Positions 25,101 through 37,164 of a stretch of DNA of 64,000 nucleotides are shown here, one piece after another. The stretch lies in contig CM029386.1 in assembly GCA_017165825.1 (NCBI GenBank), forward strand, positions 12,358,682-12,422,681, in the 5' to 3' direction. This DNA comes from Hepsetus odoe (lineage: Eukaryota; Chordata; Actinopteri; Characiformes; Hepsetidae). A model generated the notes under the pieces. It made no database searches, was not told the DNA's origin, and saw nothing but the letters and a program-made list of their open reading frames with translations. A program made the translations under genes and the position numbers. Numbering within the stretch: position 1 is the first letter of the stretch; each line of letters opens with the position of its first letter.

Positions 25101-28100
25101 CACCTGAATGAAAGTAATGAATAAAGAAATGAAATTCGATGACATAGCAGTTCACACATGATTTATTGCCATATAGCTAGATTTTCAAAAGTCCACCAGA
25201 AGCACATTTCAAAGAACTGTGTATCTTGGGAGGTTACCTTTAGCTCCAGGCTGACCTGGTGTTCCTGGCAAGCCTATAAAGTGAAAATGAAGTAAAGCCT
25301 TAGATGTGGCCTGGAGTTTACTGACAGCACACCAGATACAACACTTGAAAGTGAAAGTGACTACGAGGTCACAGCACAGCGAACCACAACAAAATTGGAC
25401 CTCTGCATTTAACCCATGCACACACCGTGCAGCTATTGAAAGCGCCCGGGAGCAGTGACAGGGACAGTACCTTGCTCAAGGGTACCTCAGGGCAACCTAC
25501 TGGTGGGGAATCGAACCCATGATCTTCCGACACGGGGGTAACTCTCTAACCACTAGGCCACCGCTGCAACGCTTCAACGTCAACTATAAGTGAACTTGGA
25601 AGTATTGGATTAACCCAAGCTTAATTTAGTGCAAGCAGACTTATGCACTGGAGTATTATTATAGTGACCACTTCATTATTCTGATGAAACATATCAACCA
25701 CAACCATTTTCATAGTAATCTGAACTGAATGTGTGCCCATAGTCCATCCAGCAATAAAGGCAGCATGGAGCATCTTTCTTTCTTTTTTTTTTTTTTTTTT
25801 TAATAGTAAAGAATAGTAAACATCATTGCACCTTAAAATCACCATTCCACCAGTGAATGTATTTTTACTATGCTGAGAAATACATACATACCTTCAGAGT
25901 CTCTGAATTTGATGCATTCAGAAAGGTTTTATTAGAGTTCCATCAGTTCAAAGTTCCTGCTGGCAGATTTGATCTTTTACATATTATCTATAATTTGAAC
26001 TGAACTTACCGGGTGGTCCTTGAAGCCCTGGAGAGCCTGAAAATAGAGTGAGGAGAAAAGAGTGAGACATGAATCAGGCCATAGGTGAGCTAGTGAACAA
26101 TCCATATTTCACAGTGAACTATGATATATATTGTCCAAATGAATATTTGACTACAAATTTTGGCTGGGAAAACATAAATACCTGGTGTGCCTGCATCTCC
26201 TGGAGATCCAGGTGGGCCACGTGGACCTGGCAAGCCAGCTGGTCCTTGATCACCTTAAAGTTTTTGGATAAAAAGGTCATATTGGAAAACGTGGCACAAC
26301 TAACAACTGAGCACAGTGGAAGATTTTAATGTGTTGAAACATACCTCGAGTCCCCTTTTCACCATCTGGTCCAGGTGAGCCTATAAAATTGGATCAAACA
26401 TAATGAGGATAAAAAGTGAAAGAAAGTGACTATTCTTGACATTGTGAAACACAGAACAGCACACAATGAACCACAACCTCTGCATTTTACCCATACACTC
26501 TCACATGTGCGATGCTCTCACATTGAAAGCACCCGGGAAGCAGTAATGGGGACGGTACCTTGCTCATAGGTACCTCAGGGAAACCTACTGGTCTGGGATT
26601 CTAACCCATGACCTTCTGATTCTGGGGCCACCATCACTGCCCTTGTGATTATGATTATGATGATGATTCAGATGAACTTCAGATCCTGTCTCCCTATTTT
26701 GTCTTTTCCTTAGGAAATACCTGCTGATCCTTTAGGTCCTTTTTCTCCTGATGGACCTGGGGGTCCTGGCTGTCCTGGCTCTCCTGCAAACACAGAGGTA
26801 ATACAGCTGTTTCTAATCAAAAAAGAAGAAGAAGAAGAAGAAGAAGAAGAAGAAGAAGAATCCAATAATCATAGTGGTAACTGCAAGCCCATACACGCTT
26901 GCCTCAAACAAACTTGTTTATGTGGTTTATGCGTCCAGAAAAAAAAAGACTGACAGTGCTTATTAAAATTTTGTACGGCTTCTTCCACAGCTTTTCATGC
27001 AGTGACGAAAAAAACGAGAAGGTCCCTTACCAGTACCACCACGGGGTCCCTTCTCTCCTTGTTCGCCTAGTGTAGGGGAAGAGATAGAAGATATGAACCT
27101 CTAGTTGTGGAGCAACTTTATTGTTTTTATACACATTTTGAAAGAAGCTTTTGGCTTACCTTTAGCTCCAGGAGGCCCAGTAGATCCTCTCTCTCCTGTA
27201 AAAAAGAAAAGAGTTTTCATGTAAACTGAACATGATGTAAAATACTAGTCTCTTTATTCAGTAATTATATATACATGCATACAAGCGTACATGCACAGGC
27301 ACATACGACTCTTTCACTTGTGAAGCACTCGATTCCACTTTGCTTGTTTTGTTGATATTGTTTTGAAAGTGAAAATAAGTGCAGGACTTACATATATACA
27401 CACAATGAGCATAAAAAGATTTTATTTTTATTTATTTACTCATAAAGTACTGGGAGAGTTGTCCTCAAGTCAAGTCATGGTTGCTACTAGAACAGGTGCA
27501 GCAAGCTTTAGTGAGGATGTTATTCCTGATAATAGTGTGATAATATAGATAACAGACTTTAAAACTTTCTGTTCCAGTACTTTTGCTCGTTTGAAAAAGT
27601 GCTTGGTCAGATATAAAAGGTGCTTTTGCATTTTAACCCATTTAGAAATAAATACCTAGAAATAAAAGCTGAAAATCTGATCTCCAAATTCTCATACGAG
27701 GCATTGGGGACGTGATTGGCCTAGTTGTTAGGGACAAGACACCATGAATGGAAGGTTGTGGGTTTGAGTCCCAGATCAGTATGTGACCTTGATGTACCCT
27801 TGGGCAAGGTACTGTACCCATCATCGCTACATGGGTCCAGGCATTTCAGCCAGTTGCTCCTGATCCTAGTGTGTGTGTGTTCACTTCAAATCATTCATTG
27901 TATTTTCATGTAAGCTGTGTTTAAAATTTCCGACTCACCCTTTGGTCCAGGGTCACCAGCATCTCCACGGAAACCCTGAGGACCAGGAGCCCCTGGAAGT
28001 CCAGCACTACCTGAAGCACCCACTTCACCTAATTTGAAACAATACATGTGAACACAGGTTTAAAATGCTTACCCAGTGGTTGGTAGATCGGTCAATTGTA

Positions 28101-30377
28101 TGTACGTTATATACAGTATCTTCAAAACCACATCACACAATCACATTACCTCTGAGTCCCATAGGCCCAGGTGGTCCTGCTGGTCCAGGTGCCCCAGGAT
28201 CTCCAGCTGATCCTAAAGAACAAACACAATTTGCTCATAGCAACATTTATAGATGCAGAATCAGAAATGGTTTCAGCGAAGTTACACTGTTTATTAAATT
28301 TATTAAAAATAATTTATATATTTTTATATTTTAAATTAATAATTTGCCTGACTTCAGCTATACCGTGTCTTATTTTTAATAAATTTAATAAACAGTGTAA
28401 CTTCGTATAGCTGCAGTCAGGCAAAAACAAAAGGTTTCTGCATGATCTTAATGAGAAAGATGTGAAATAATTAGGTGGTAGTCAGAATAAACAGGAATAA
28501 ACTGCTGTGTGATAGAAAGTGTTGTCAGGAACCAATCCTTCCAGTCCAGAGAGTTACTTACTGAAGAGATCAAAACGAGAAGAACTGAGAGTATTAGCTG
28601 CTCTTACCTTTCTCTCCTTTCTCGCCAACCCCTGGTGGTCCCGGCTCCCCTCTGGGTCCTGTTGACCCTTCACGGCCCCTCTGCCCAGGTGGTCCTTCAT
28701 GTCCTGGCTCACCTGGTTTGAAACACACGCATCTGTATAACTCTTAACCTCAAAACTACTTATTACATTTGTTTCTCAATTTTTTTTTTTAATATTCTAC
28801 ACTTAGTATTTTATTTGTTCATCCAAATCCACTCAAAGAAATTGTGCAGCATTCCTGTAGCACATATACTCCTTTTTTACCTTTTTCCATACAATGCAAA
28901 TATACGTTTGTGACATCTAAACAAGCAAAATCATTTATACAGGAGTTTTACAGTTTAGGTTATGTAAATGGATTGTACTGACTGGAGTAAATGGTATGTT
29001 TTAAAAATGCTGACTATGCATGCAGATGTGGGATCTGTAATCCTATCAAAATCCTACTTGGGAAGAGAATGGCCAGACTATCAGCTTAGCAAGAATTAAA
29101 TGGAAGTGTCTCATTAAACTTACCAGCACTTCCTTTAGGTCCTCTTGGTCCCTCTTGTCCTGGATGGCCTGGAGGACCAGAAGGACCTGGTGGAGATATG
29201 TTTTTTAAGTATTCAGATAAAATCAATTTACAAAAAGAATAAAACAAACGTCAGCTTTTTATGGATTTTATCTATTGAGCAAGGAATGTAAGTTATTTTC
29301 TTCTCACCTGGCAGTCCAGGAAACCCTGCATCGCCTGAAAAATGATAAAACATTGCTCAGATACAGCCATTGTGAGACACATTACTAGTGTAGCACCTTG
29401 AGTAATTCTGTTCTGTGATTCATTTTGAAAACTACCAACATTTATGGATTTTAAAAGAGTCTTATCCACATTTCCAAATCCTAAATAAGATTATAAGGAT
29501 TTTTTGTACAGTGAAGTAACGGCATTGCATCGAGTACTGAGACCACTGTTCTCTGGAAGGTCAAAGCTTGCAAATTTTAAAAAGTGAGTGAGTGATAAAA
29601 GATTCAAAAGAGAGTGATTGATAATTCAAATTTTAAAAAATTCCAAATTTTTTGTTTGAATTATTTTAGTTTTGTATGTGAGTTGTCTGAGTTATCTACC
29701 TTTAACTCCTGGAGGTCCTGGGTCACCTGTAGAAAAACGAGAGGTGAAAAAATATTGCGAAAGACACAATGCACTGCTTTTTTTTTAAAAAACAGACAGC
29801 AGATGATAGATTTGAAATGCAGTCACTGATTATGTCCAAATGTTCACCTTTTGGCCCGGGCTCCCCTCTTTCTCCTTTTAAAGAGGTCACCAGTGTGGCT
29901 ACATGCACGATGAAGAGAGATGGAAAGATGGATGAAATTATCAGTGAAAGAGTTCCAGCATTAAGTTGCATCTTTCATGAAATAATGAAAACATGAGTGA
30001 ATGAAGGACATTTTCCAGCACTAGAACAGATACGGTCATACGATCTCTGTTCTTAATGCTGAAAAATGTGATGCTTTTGAGTGATTTCTCCTGGCCCTTT
30101 TGCTCTGAGTACCTCTGACGCTCTCTGACTGGAGTTCGGTCTGGACGAGTTGTTTTATTGTTCTGTGTAGAGCTGCAGGGTCGGTCTGGGCAGGTTCTGA
30201 AATCAGATTTAAAGTTTTTTCCGAGCGCGGGACTGAGGTATATGAGGAGTCCAGAGGATCCACAATGTTCAGAGACGGTGATAAACCGCTGGTGTGAGCC
30301 GAGGTTGCGCTGCTCGTTCCACCCTCCAGATCATTTACACGAGACTTCAGGGCCTTCACTTCCTTAGCTAGAACCAT

Positions 30378-30427
<50 letters not shown>

Positions 30428-33400
30428 ATATGATGTGCCAAGTGTATACAGTGACTGTCAGAAGATGCAACATGTTTATTTCTTAGTCTTCATAGTTCTT
30501 GAGTATGTATGATGAAGGTCAAGTTTCTTGTTTGGTTCATGTTTTGTGTTATGTTAATATACTAAGGTAATGTACTAAGTTATTTTAGTTTAGCAGCACA
30601 TCCTGTCTGCAATTTGCCCAAACCTTACTATTAAACAAACAGTGAAAACCTGGAAGTACTGTTTCATTAATGATGTCATTTCCAAGGGGATTCCAATACA
30701 ATACTGAACAATAAAATAACATTAAACAGTTTCAAAAGGTGTCTCTAAAGCTGTGGACCATTTTTTTCGAGGGACTTGGGACATCTTGGGACGTCCTACC
30801 AGAGCGGGCAGAGTTTATGCTCTATACACACTAATTCTCATGGCTTCATTTTGAAGGAACGGCCATTCTCATGGCTTATTTCGTTTTCGAGGGCTGGTGT
30901 GTTTGAACAATATGTACAGTATATAATAAGGAAATTTTTTAAAACATACCAACGACTATTTTCAATGCAAACAACAAAAGTGTCTCACCCAGAGTGATGA
31001 GTCCTAAAAGAAGACCCAGCAGGAAGAGCAACAACAGCAGCAATCCCAGCAGCCACTTCCACCACGTACAACAAGAACAGAATCCTAGACCGGTCGTCCC
31101 AGAATCTTCTTTACGAATCTCTGTCATCCAAACGTACAGACAGCGGTTAAGCTTAGACACCTTAAAGGTTTATAGAGTTCCATGGGGGAACATATAATAA
31201 GTTATTAGTATGAAGTTACAGAATTCAATTTCAACACTTCAAAACTGTTTCAGTGAAAGTCGCATACCTGCATATGTGGCCTTGTCTTTCGTTGAAGCTT
31301 TACCACCTGAAGAAGAGAAACTGCAGACTGATATATTGGTAGATTTAGTAAAACATGGATGCAATCAAATCTGAACTGACCGTTCACTACTGTGGTGGTT
31401 TCAATCGCGCTGGAAACCATCTTCTTCTCCCGCTTCAGAGAGTCCTCGGAAAAGGAGCCTATTAGGGCAGAGGTTCAGAGGTCAATCACAAATACCAAAG
31501 CAGCAATCAGTGTCAGTGGCATTGGACATTAGTGCAGCAGAAGGCAGGAGAGATTACATCATTTTACCTTATTTACACACATTTTATATATATTCATAGC
31601 TGGAGTTATCTGGAGATAATTCTTTAGAACCATTTCTAATACTCGTCAATAAGATGAGCTCTGGGAGGAATAACAGTTGACGTAAAGCACACTTTATCGA
31701 GTACACGCATTCGTATTTCTCTTAGAAAAGTGCTATTAATCATGAGAGTAATATAGCATGACATGTATATCGTATGCCATAGTCTGCTTGCATAGTCTAC
31801 ATGTGCATCAAAAAAAGAGAAATCACAATTTGTTATGCAAAGTTGTATGCAAACTTTTGCGCACCCCTGGTCACGTGACCTGCCCTGTTGATTTTCGTTA
31901 CCGCTGCTTTCCACCAGCATTAAAATGATCACAGTCAGTTCAGAGCCAAGTTCAAATCCTCCATATAGAACACATTTCTGCATATATTAATGCTGTTTAT
32001 GTGCTGAATTTTAGAAACTCAATATCAAACCGTCCTGTGCAAGTTTTAGGCATCAGAGAAAAATTGATTTAATAAGATTATTCTGCTTGGGCAGCAACCA
32101 TGTATTTACTGAAGAAAATAGCACTGTTAATAAACACAAATAAATGAAAAATACTAATGCATACAGTAGTGTATAATGTATAAGTAGTGATTTTATGTAT
32201 TGCATTATATTTAACCTCTCCTCAAAGAATCCCAGTTGGGTTTTTAGTGTCTGTTATGTAACTGGTTTGTTTAATCGATGCTTCTTTCAGTTGAATCAGG
32301 TGTGTTGTTGATGGCGGCGTACATCAGTGTACTGTGTGACGCTCAGAGCATCAAAGAGAAATGTGGAGCTAAACCTGTGTTCTTAAAACCAGCTCATAAG
32401 AGATCAACTACTTGATATAAAACACTTTCTTATTATGTTTTACTGATTATTTATTTATTTAATCTCATTCTGATGATGTATTGCATAATTGGAAAGGGAA
32501 AAACAATTTTTTTTTTTAAATTTTTGTTATGCACCTTAGATTTGCCAGAGAACTATAAAATCCCAACTTTGTTTGTTTGTGTTTATTGACATTAGCATTT
32601 TATTGTTAAGCTGTTAAGTTAATAAATGCTTACTGCCCAAACAAAAGGCTATTTTTTTTTGCTATTGTTTTTAGATTTTCCTCTGCGGTGGCCTAGTGGT
32701 TCGGGAGTTGCCCAGATTGGAAGATTGTGGGTTCAATTCCCTCACCAGTAGGTTGCCCTGAGATACCCTTGAGCACGATACCGTCCCCATCACTGCTCCC
32801 CGGGCACTTTCAATAACTGCCCCCTGCTGCACGTGTGTGTATGGGTGAAACGCAGAGGCTGAATTTCGTTGTGCTGTGCTGCGTTTCACAATGACAAGAA
32901 TTTAAATTTTTCCCATCATGTCTTCTTACTCGGTCCGCCGGTGGACGTTGCGGAGGTGAAATGTTTGCCTGTGTTTTTAGACATGATGAGTCTCTCGCTC
33001 TCTTTCTTGGCTGGAACGTTGTCTTTCTCCAGCAGCATGAATTTGTAGTCTTTAACAAACACATCATCAGTAGTGATGGGACTCCCGGGGGCTCCTGCAA
33101 AAGGCATTCAAAGAAATTTGGCCTCGGGTTAAAGGCTGACTAAATTGGATTATAATTTTGTAAAAATGTCTCTCTGTTTTTCTTCTCACCTGCAGTTGTG
33201 GCTGAAACACCTGGGGCCACAATGTTCTTCTGAACCCTATATACTGGAGAGCAGAGAGAAACATACCAGTGAACATACCAGTGAGTCTCTAACTGCGTTA
33301 ATTATTAGTAGAAGTAGTAGAAGTAGTACAGACTACAGTCTGCTTTTAGCTTGGTGGATTACAATTTAATCCATGTTTAAGTTAAACCTCTGACCAATTC

Positions 33401-36400
33401 ATAATATCATTCCTCAGCCTTTAGATGATCCAACAATCATTGAAAATGCAAAAAGGAAATAGTGTCCTAATGGAAACAAAGATTTTTTTTTTTACACTGT
33501 GGTATCTTGTGGTAAATAGTAAACCTCAGGTTTCAGGTCATAGCTCACCTGGACCAGCACTGATTCCATTTGCAGTGAAGGCCATGCCACCATTGGTGGC
33601 CAGGTTATTCTGCATTCCATACACTAGAAAGTCCAACAAGAAAAATTATTTTTTAAGTGAAGTCTAGAACAACGACTTATGTATGATGTATCCGTGGCCT
33701 TTTAAATGGGGCAACAGTGCCCTAGAGGTTAGGGACTAGGCCCCAGGATCAGAAGGTCATCTGTTCGAGTCCCAGACTGGTAGGTTGACCTGAAGTGCCT
33801 TTGAGCAAGGTACCGTCCCCATCACTGCTCCCTGGGTGATTTAAATAGCTCCCCCCTGCTGCACGGTATGTATGGGTTAAATGCAGAGGCTGCGTTTCAT
33901 TGTGGTTCACTGATTGTTGTGCTGTGTTCTCACAATGACAAGTTTCCACTTTAGTTGTTTTTACTGGTATTTATTTTGACATTAATCATAGTTATTTTTA
34001 AATCATACTTTATAATTACTGCCCTGTGATGGACAGGCACCTGTTCAAGGTGATCTTTTGTCCTTTTAGCGCTAGTAAGGCTCCAGGATTTCCCCGCAAC
34101 ACAGGTAAGATAGGGGTAGAAGGATTATATCTTTGCTCACTGGCTACGTTGTGTCTCCACCTTGCTGGATTACAGTTAGTGATGGTATTCCCTACTGTCC
34201 ACAGATCTGGCACAAACTACATTCAGCTCTTTATTAAGGTGGTGCAGACTGTCCGTGTGGTGTACAGTGTAACTTACTGTAAAATATAAAAGTGAACAAA
34301 ACTTTGAGGATGTAAGTTATGTGGGGTTAAAGGAAAATTGTGTAAATTTGATTCTTCTAATATCTAATTTAGTCAGTTTAAAGCACCATTTAGTGTCACA
34401 CACACAGTGTTTAGTGTAAATTTGTATGTGTTCATGACTGACTAGAGTCAGTAGTGAGAATGAAAATACGCACCTACACCACCAGCAGAAAGACCAGGGC
34501 TCATTCCAGATGAGCTCAGCGTCAGGTTGTTCTGCAGACCCACTACAAATGACAATACACACAGCACACCACTCAGAACACAGCATGAACACTAACCACC
34601 AATCAAAACACTGAGCACAAATCCTCTGAAATCAAAAGGTCTTTGTCATTCCTTTCTACAGTCAGCCTCCTCGGGAAGGCTTTACCCGAGGGTTTCAAAA
34701 CATTGCTGTGAGAATTTGATTGGATTCAACCACAAGAGGTCAGATACAAATATTGAATGATTAGAAAGATGCAGAACGGCTACTAGGAGGCCTGAAGAAA
34801 AGGTTTGAAACATTCTATGCTCACTAAATACAAAAGGGTGTCTGGATACTTTTGGATGTAGTGATCAGCCATAGCATTTAAACCAACTGCCTAATATTGT
34901 AATGGTCCCCCTCTTGCTTCCCCTCTTGTGAAAAAGACCTGTGAAAGTGTGCTGTGGTATTTGCACCGAGATCCAGCAGAACATCCTACGGGTTCTTCAT
35001 GTTCTTCAAACCATTCCTAAATAATATTTAGGGAATCATAGTGAATTGTCTGGCTAAAGAGGCCACTGCCATTAGGGAATAATGTCCCTATGATGGAACT
35101 TATTTGTTACGGTCACTTGTCACTTGCGCACTTGGGCAACAGGAGTGCCTCCTTGGGGCTGGCTTTATAAACCCAAATGAATCACAGCAGCACGTAGGTC
35201 ATTTTTTGGCTTTTGGGTTTTTTGGATTTCTTTGGGAAATCTTTTGTGTTTGTTTGTGGACTTCCTGGGTTCCTATGGTTCTAAAATATTTTGTTTATGC
35301 CTAATAAAGTTGAGCACAAGGTCCCTGGCTCCGTGATTACGTTCAACCAACACCCCTCCTCCCCAGTGACAGTACTGAGTCATTATGAATGGTTGTAGTA
35401 GGTGAATCGTGTCAAAGTAACATCCACATGAATGCCAGAACCCAAGGTCTCCCAGTGGAACACTGCCCAGAGAAATACGCTGTCTCCACTGACTTGTTTT
35501 CTTCGTAGAGTGAACCCTGGTGCCAAACAATCTCCAGGTTAAGCAATGCACACACTCACACCATCCACAAGACGTCAAAGAAAATATGATTAATCAGAAC
35601 AGTCCACCTTCTTCCACTGTTCCATGGTGCAGTTATGAAGGACACATTTGACGGGTACTAACCACTGCACACCGGGAAACCTAGTCATCACTATTTGGCC
35701 CTTGTCAAAGTCACTCATATAATTGCATAATCTTGCACGAAACAGCCAGATTTAATCCAAACTATCCAGCACTGTTCATTCCTCCATCCATAGATACTCT
35801 CAGGGGCGGCGGTGGCCTAGTGGTTAGGGCGTTGGCCGCATGATCGGCGGATCGGGGTTTCGAACCCCTTTCCAATAGGTTGCCCTGAGTTACCCTTGAG
35901 CAAGGTGCTGTCCCTGTCACACTCCCCTGTGTGAGCTGGGATGGACTCCAGCACCCCCCCACAACTTCGCTTCGGACAAGCAGCAGAAAATGACTGACTA
36001 GATACTCTCTAGGATCCTGCACTACAAAGGGACAGTTGCAGCCACAGTGCTGTATTTGAGCTCAAGAAGACGAAGTCTCTGCTAGCCTATTTTCTGTTAT
36101 TATACAAAAATGTAGGTTATTGCTAGTTCAAGCTTGCTGTTTGAGGAGTGTTCATCTATTCTTGTAGCATATTTCTATCCATTTATCCAGCATCAACTGT
36201 AAAATATTTTTAAGGATCTTTCCAGTTGTTTAGACTACTGTTTAAATATCGGTCGTTGACAGTGCATTAGTGTGTTTTTCAAGCTTTTCCTCTTCTTATT
36301 CAGCTGAACGGTGCCTAATGTGTGGAATCATTTCATCCCGGTCTAAGTAGATGGAAGGACAGTGTACATTTACTAATGCTGTGGAGAGGTCTATGATGAG

Positions 36401-36690
36401 ATGCAGCAACATGTCCAAATGCTTAACTTAACTTTACTCTAACTTAACAAAGTTTCCACAAATGTACCCCCGAATCCCGAATCCTGACACACTGACGTCA
36501 TGACTGTTGTCACTGCAACAAGGTAAACAATGCTATTCAAATGTTGTAGCTGGTCGGTGAATCAAGAGAAAATGGGAACCATTTAAAGGGCATGGATGGA
36601 GAAAATGGTTTTATTCAGCTGTGATAAGATCTAATACTTGAAACAGCATGAGCAATGATCAGTATTCAGATATCTAACATAACTTTCATT

Positions 36691-36767
<77 letters not shown>

Positions 36768-37111
36768 AAACACACACTCAGACTCACCACTGTGCTGTAG
36801 AGTGGCAGTTGGGCTGAGGTTGTTGGGGGTGGCGTGGTAGCCATACCCACTGTATGCAGAATCAAGAATACTGCCATCATAACCTGTTGAGAAACACAGG
36901 CTCAAGACTGAGTATTCACATTTGCATAAATGCATGAGTGGGAGTGTGTGTAAGTGTGCGTAAGTGTGTGTTACCCGAATGGCTTTCTGTGCGAATGTCC
37001 ACGATGCCTTTTTTGGGGATGGGAAGGGTGTTGGTAGGAGAGCGGGGAGGACTACTGCTGCTGGAGCGACTGCCTTTCAACAGCTTTTTCACATCATCCA
37101 GTTCAGACCCT

Positions 37112-37164
<53 letters not shown>

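Noticed and set aside
25892..25900. Second possible 9-nt col17a1 micro-exon (ACTCTGAAG before a GTATGT donor)
   Set aside because: It would encode D-S-E between two Gly-X-Y exons, breaking the triplet frame of an otherwise perfect GPP-GLP junction, and its acceptor would be the second AG of CAGAG.
29723..29971. Hydrophobic open frame (SLIISSIFPSLFIVHVATLV) next to the first collagen exon
   Set aside because: It looked like the transmembrane segment, but it is intronic: the true membrane exon is 30989-31120, and exon 29848-29874 begins after an AAAAG acceptor with correct phase.
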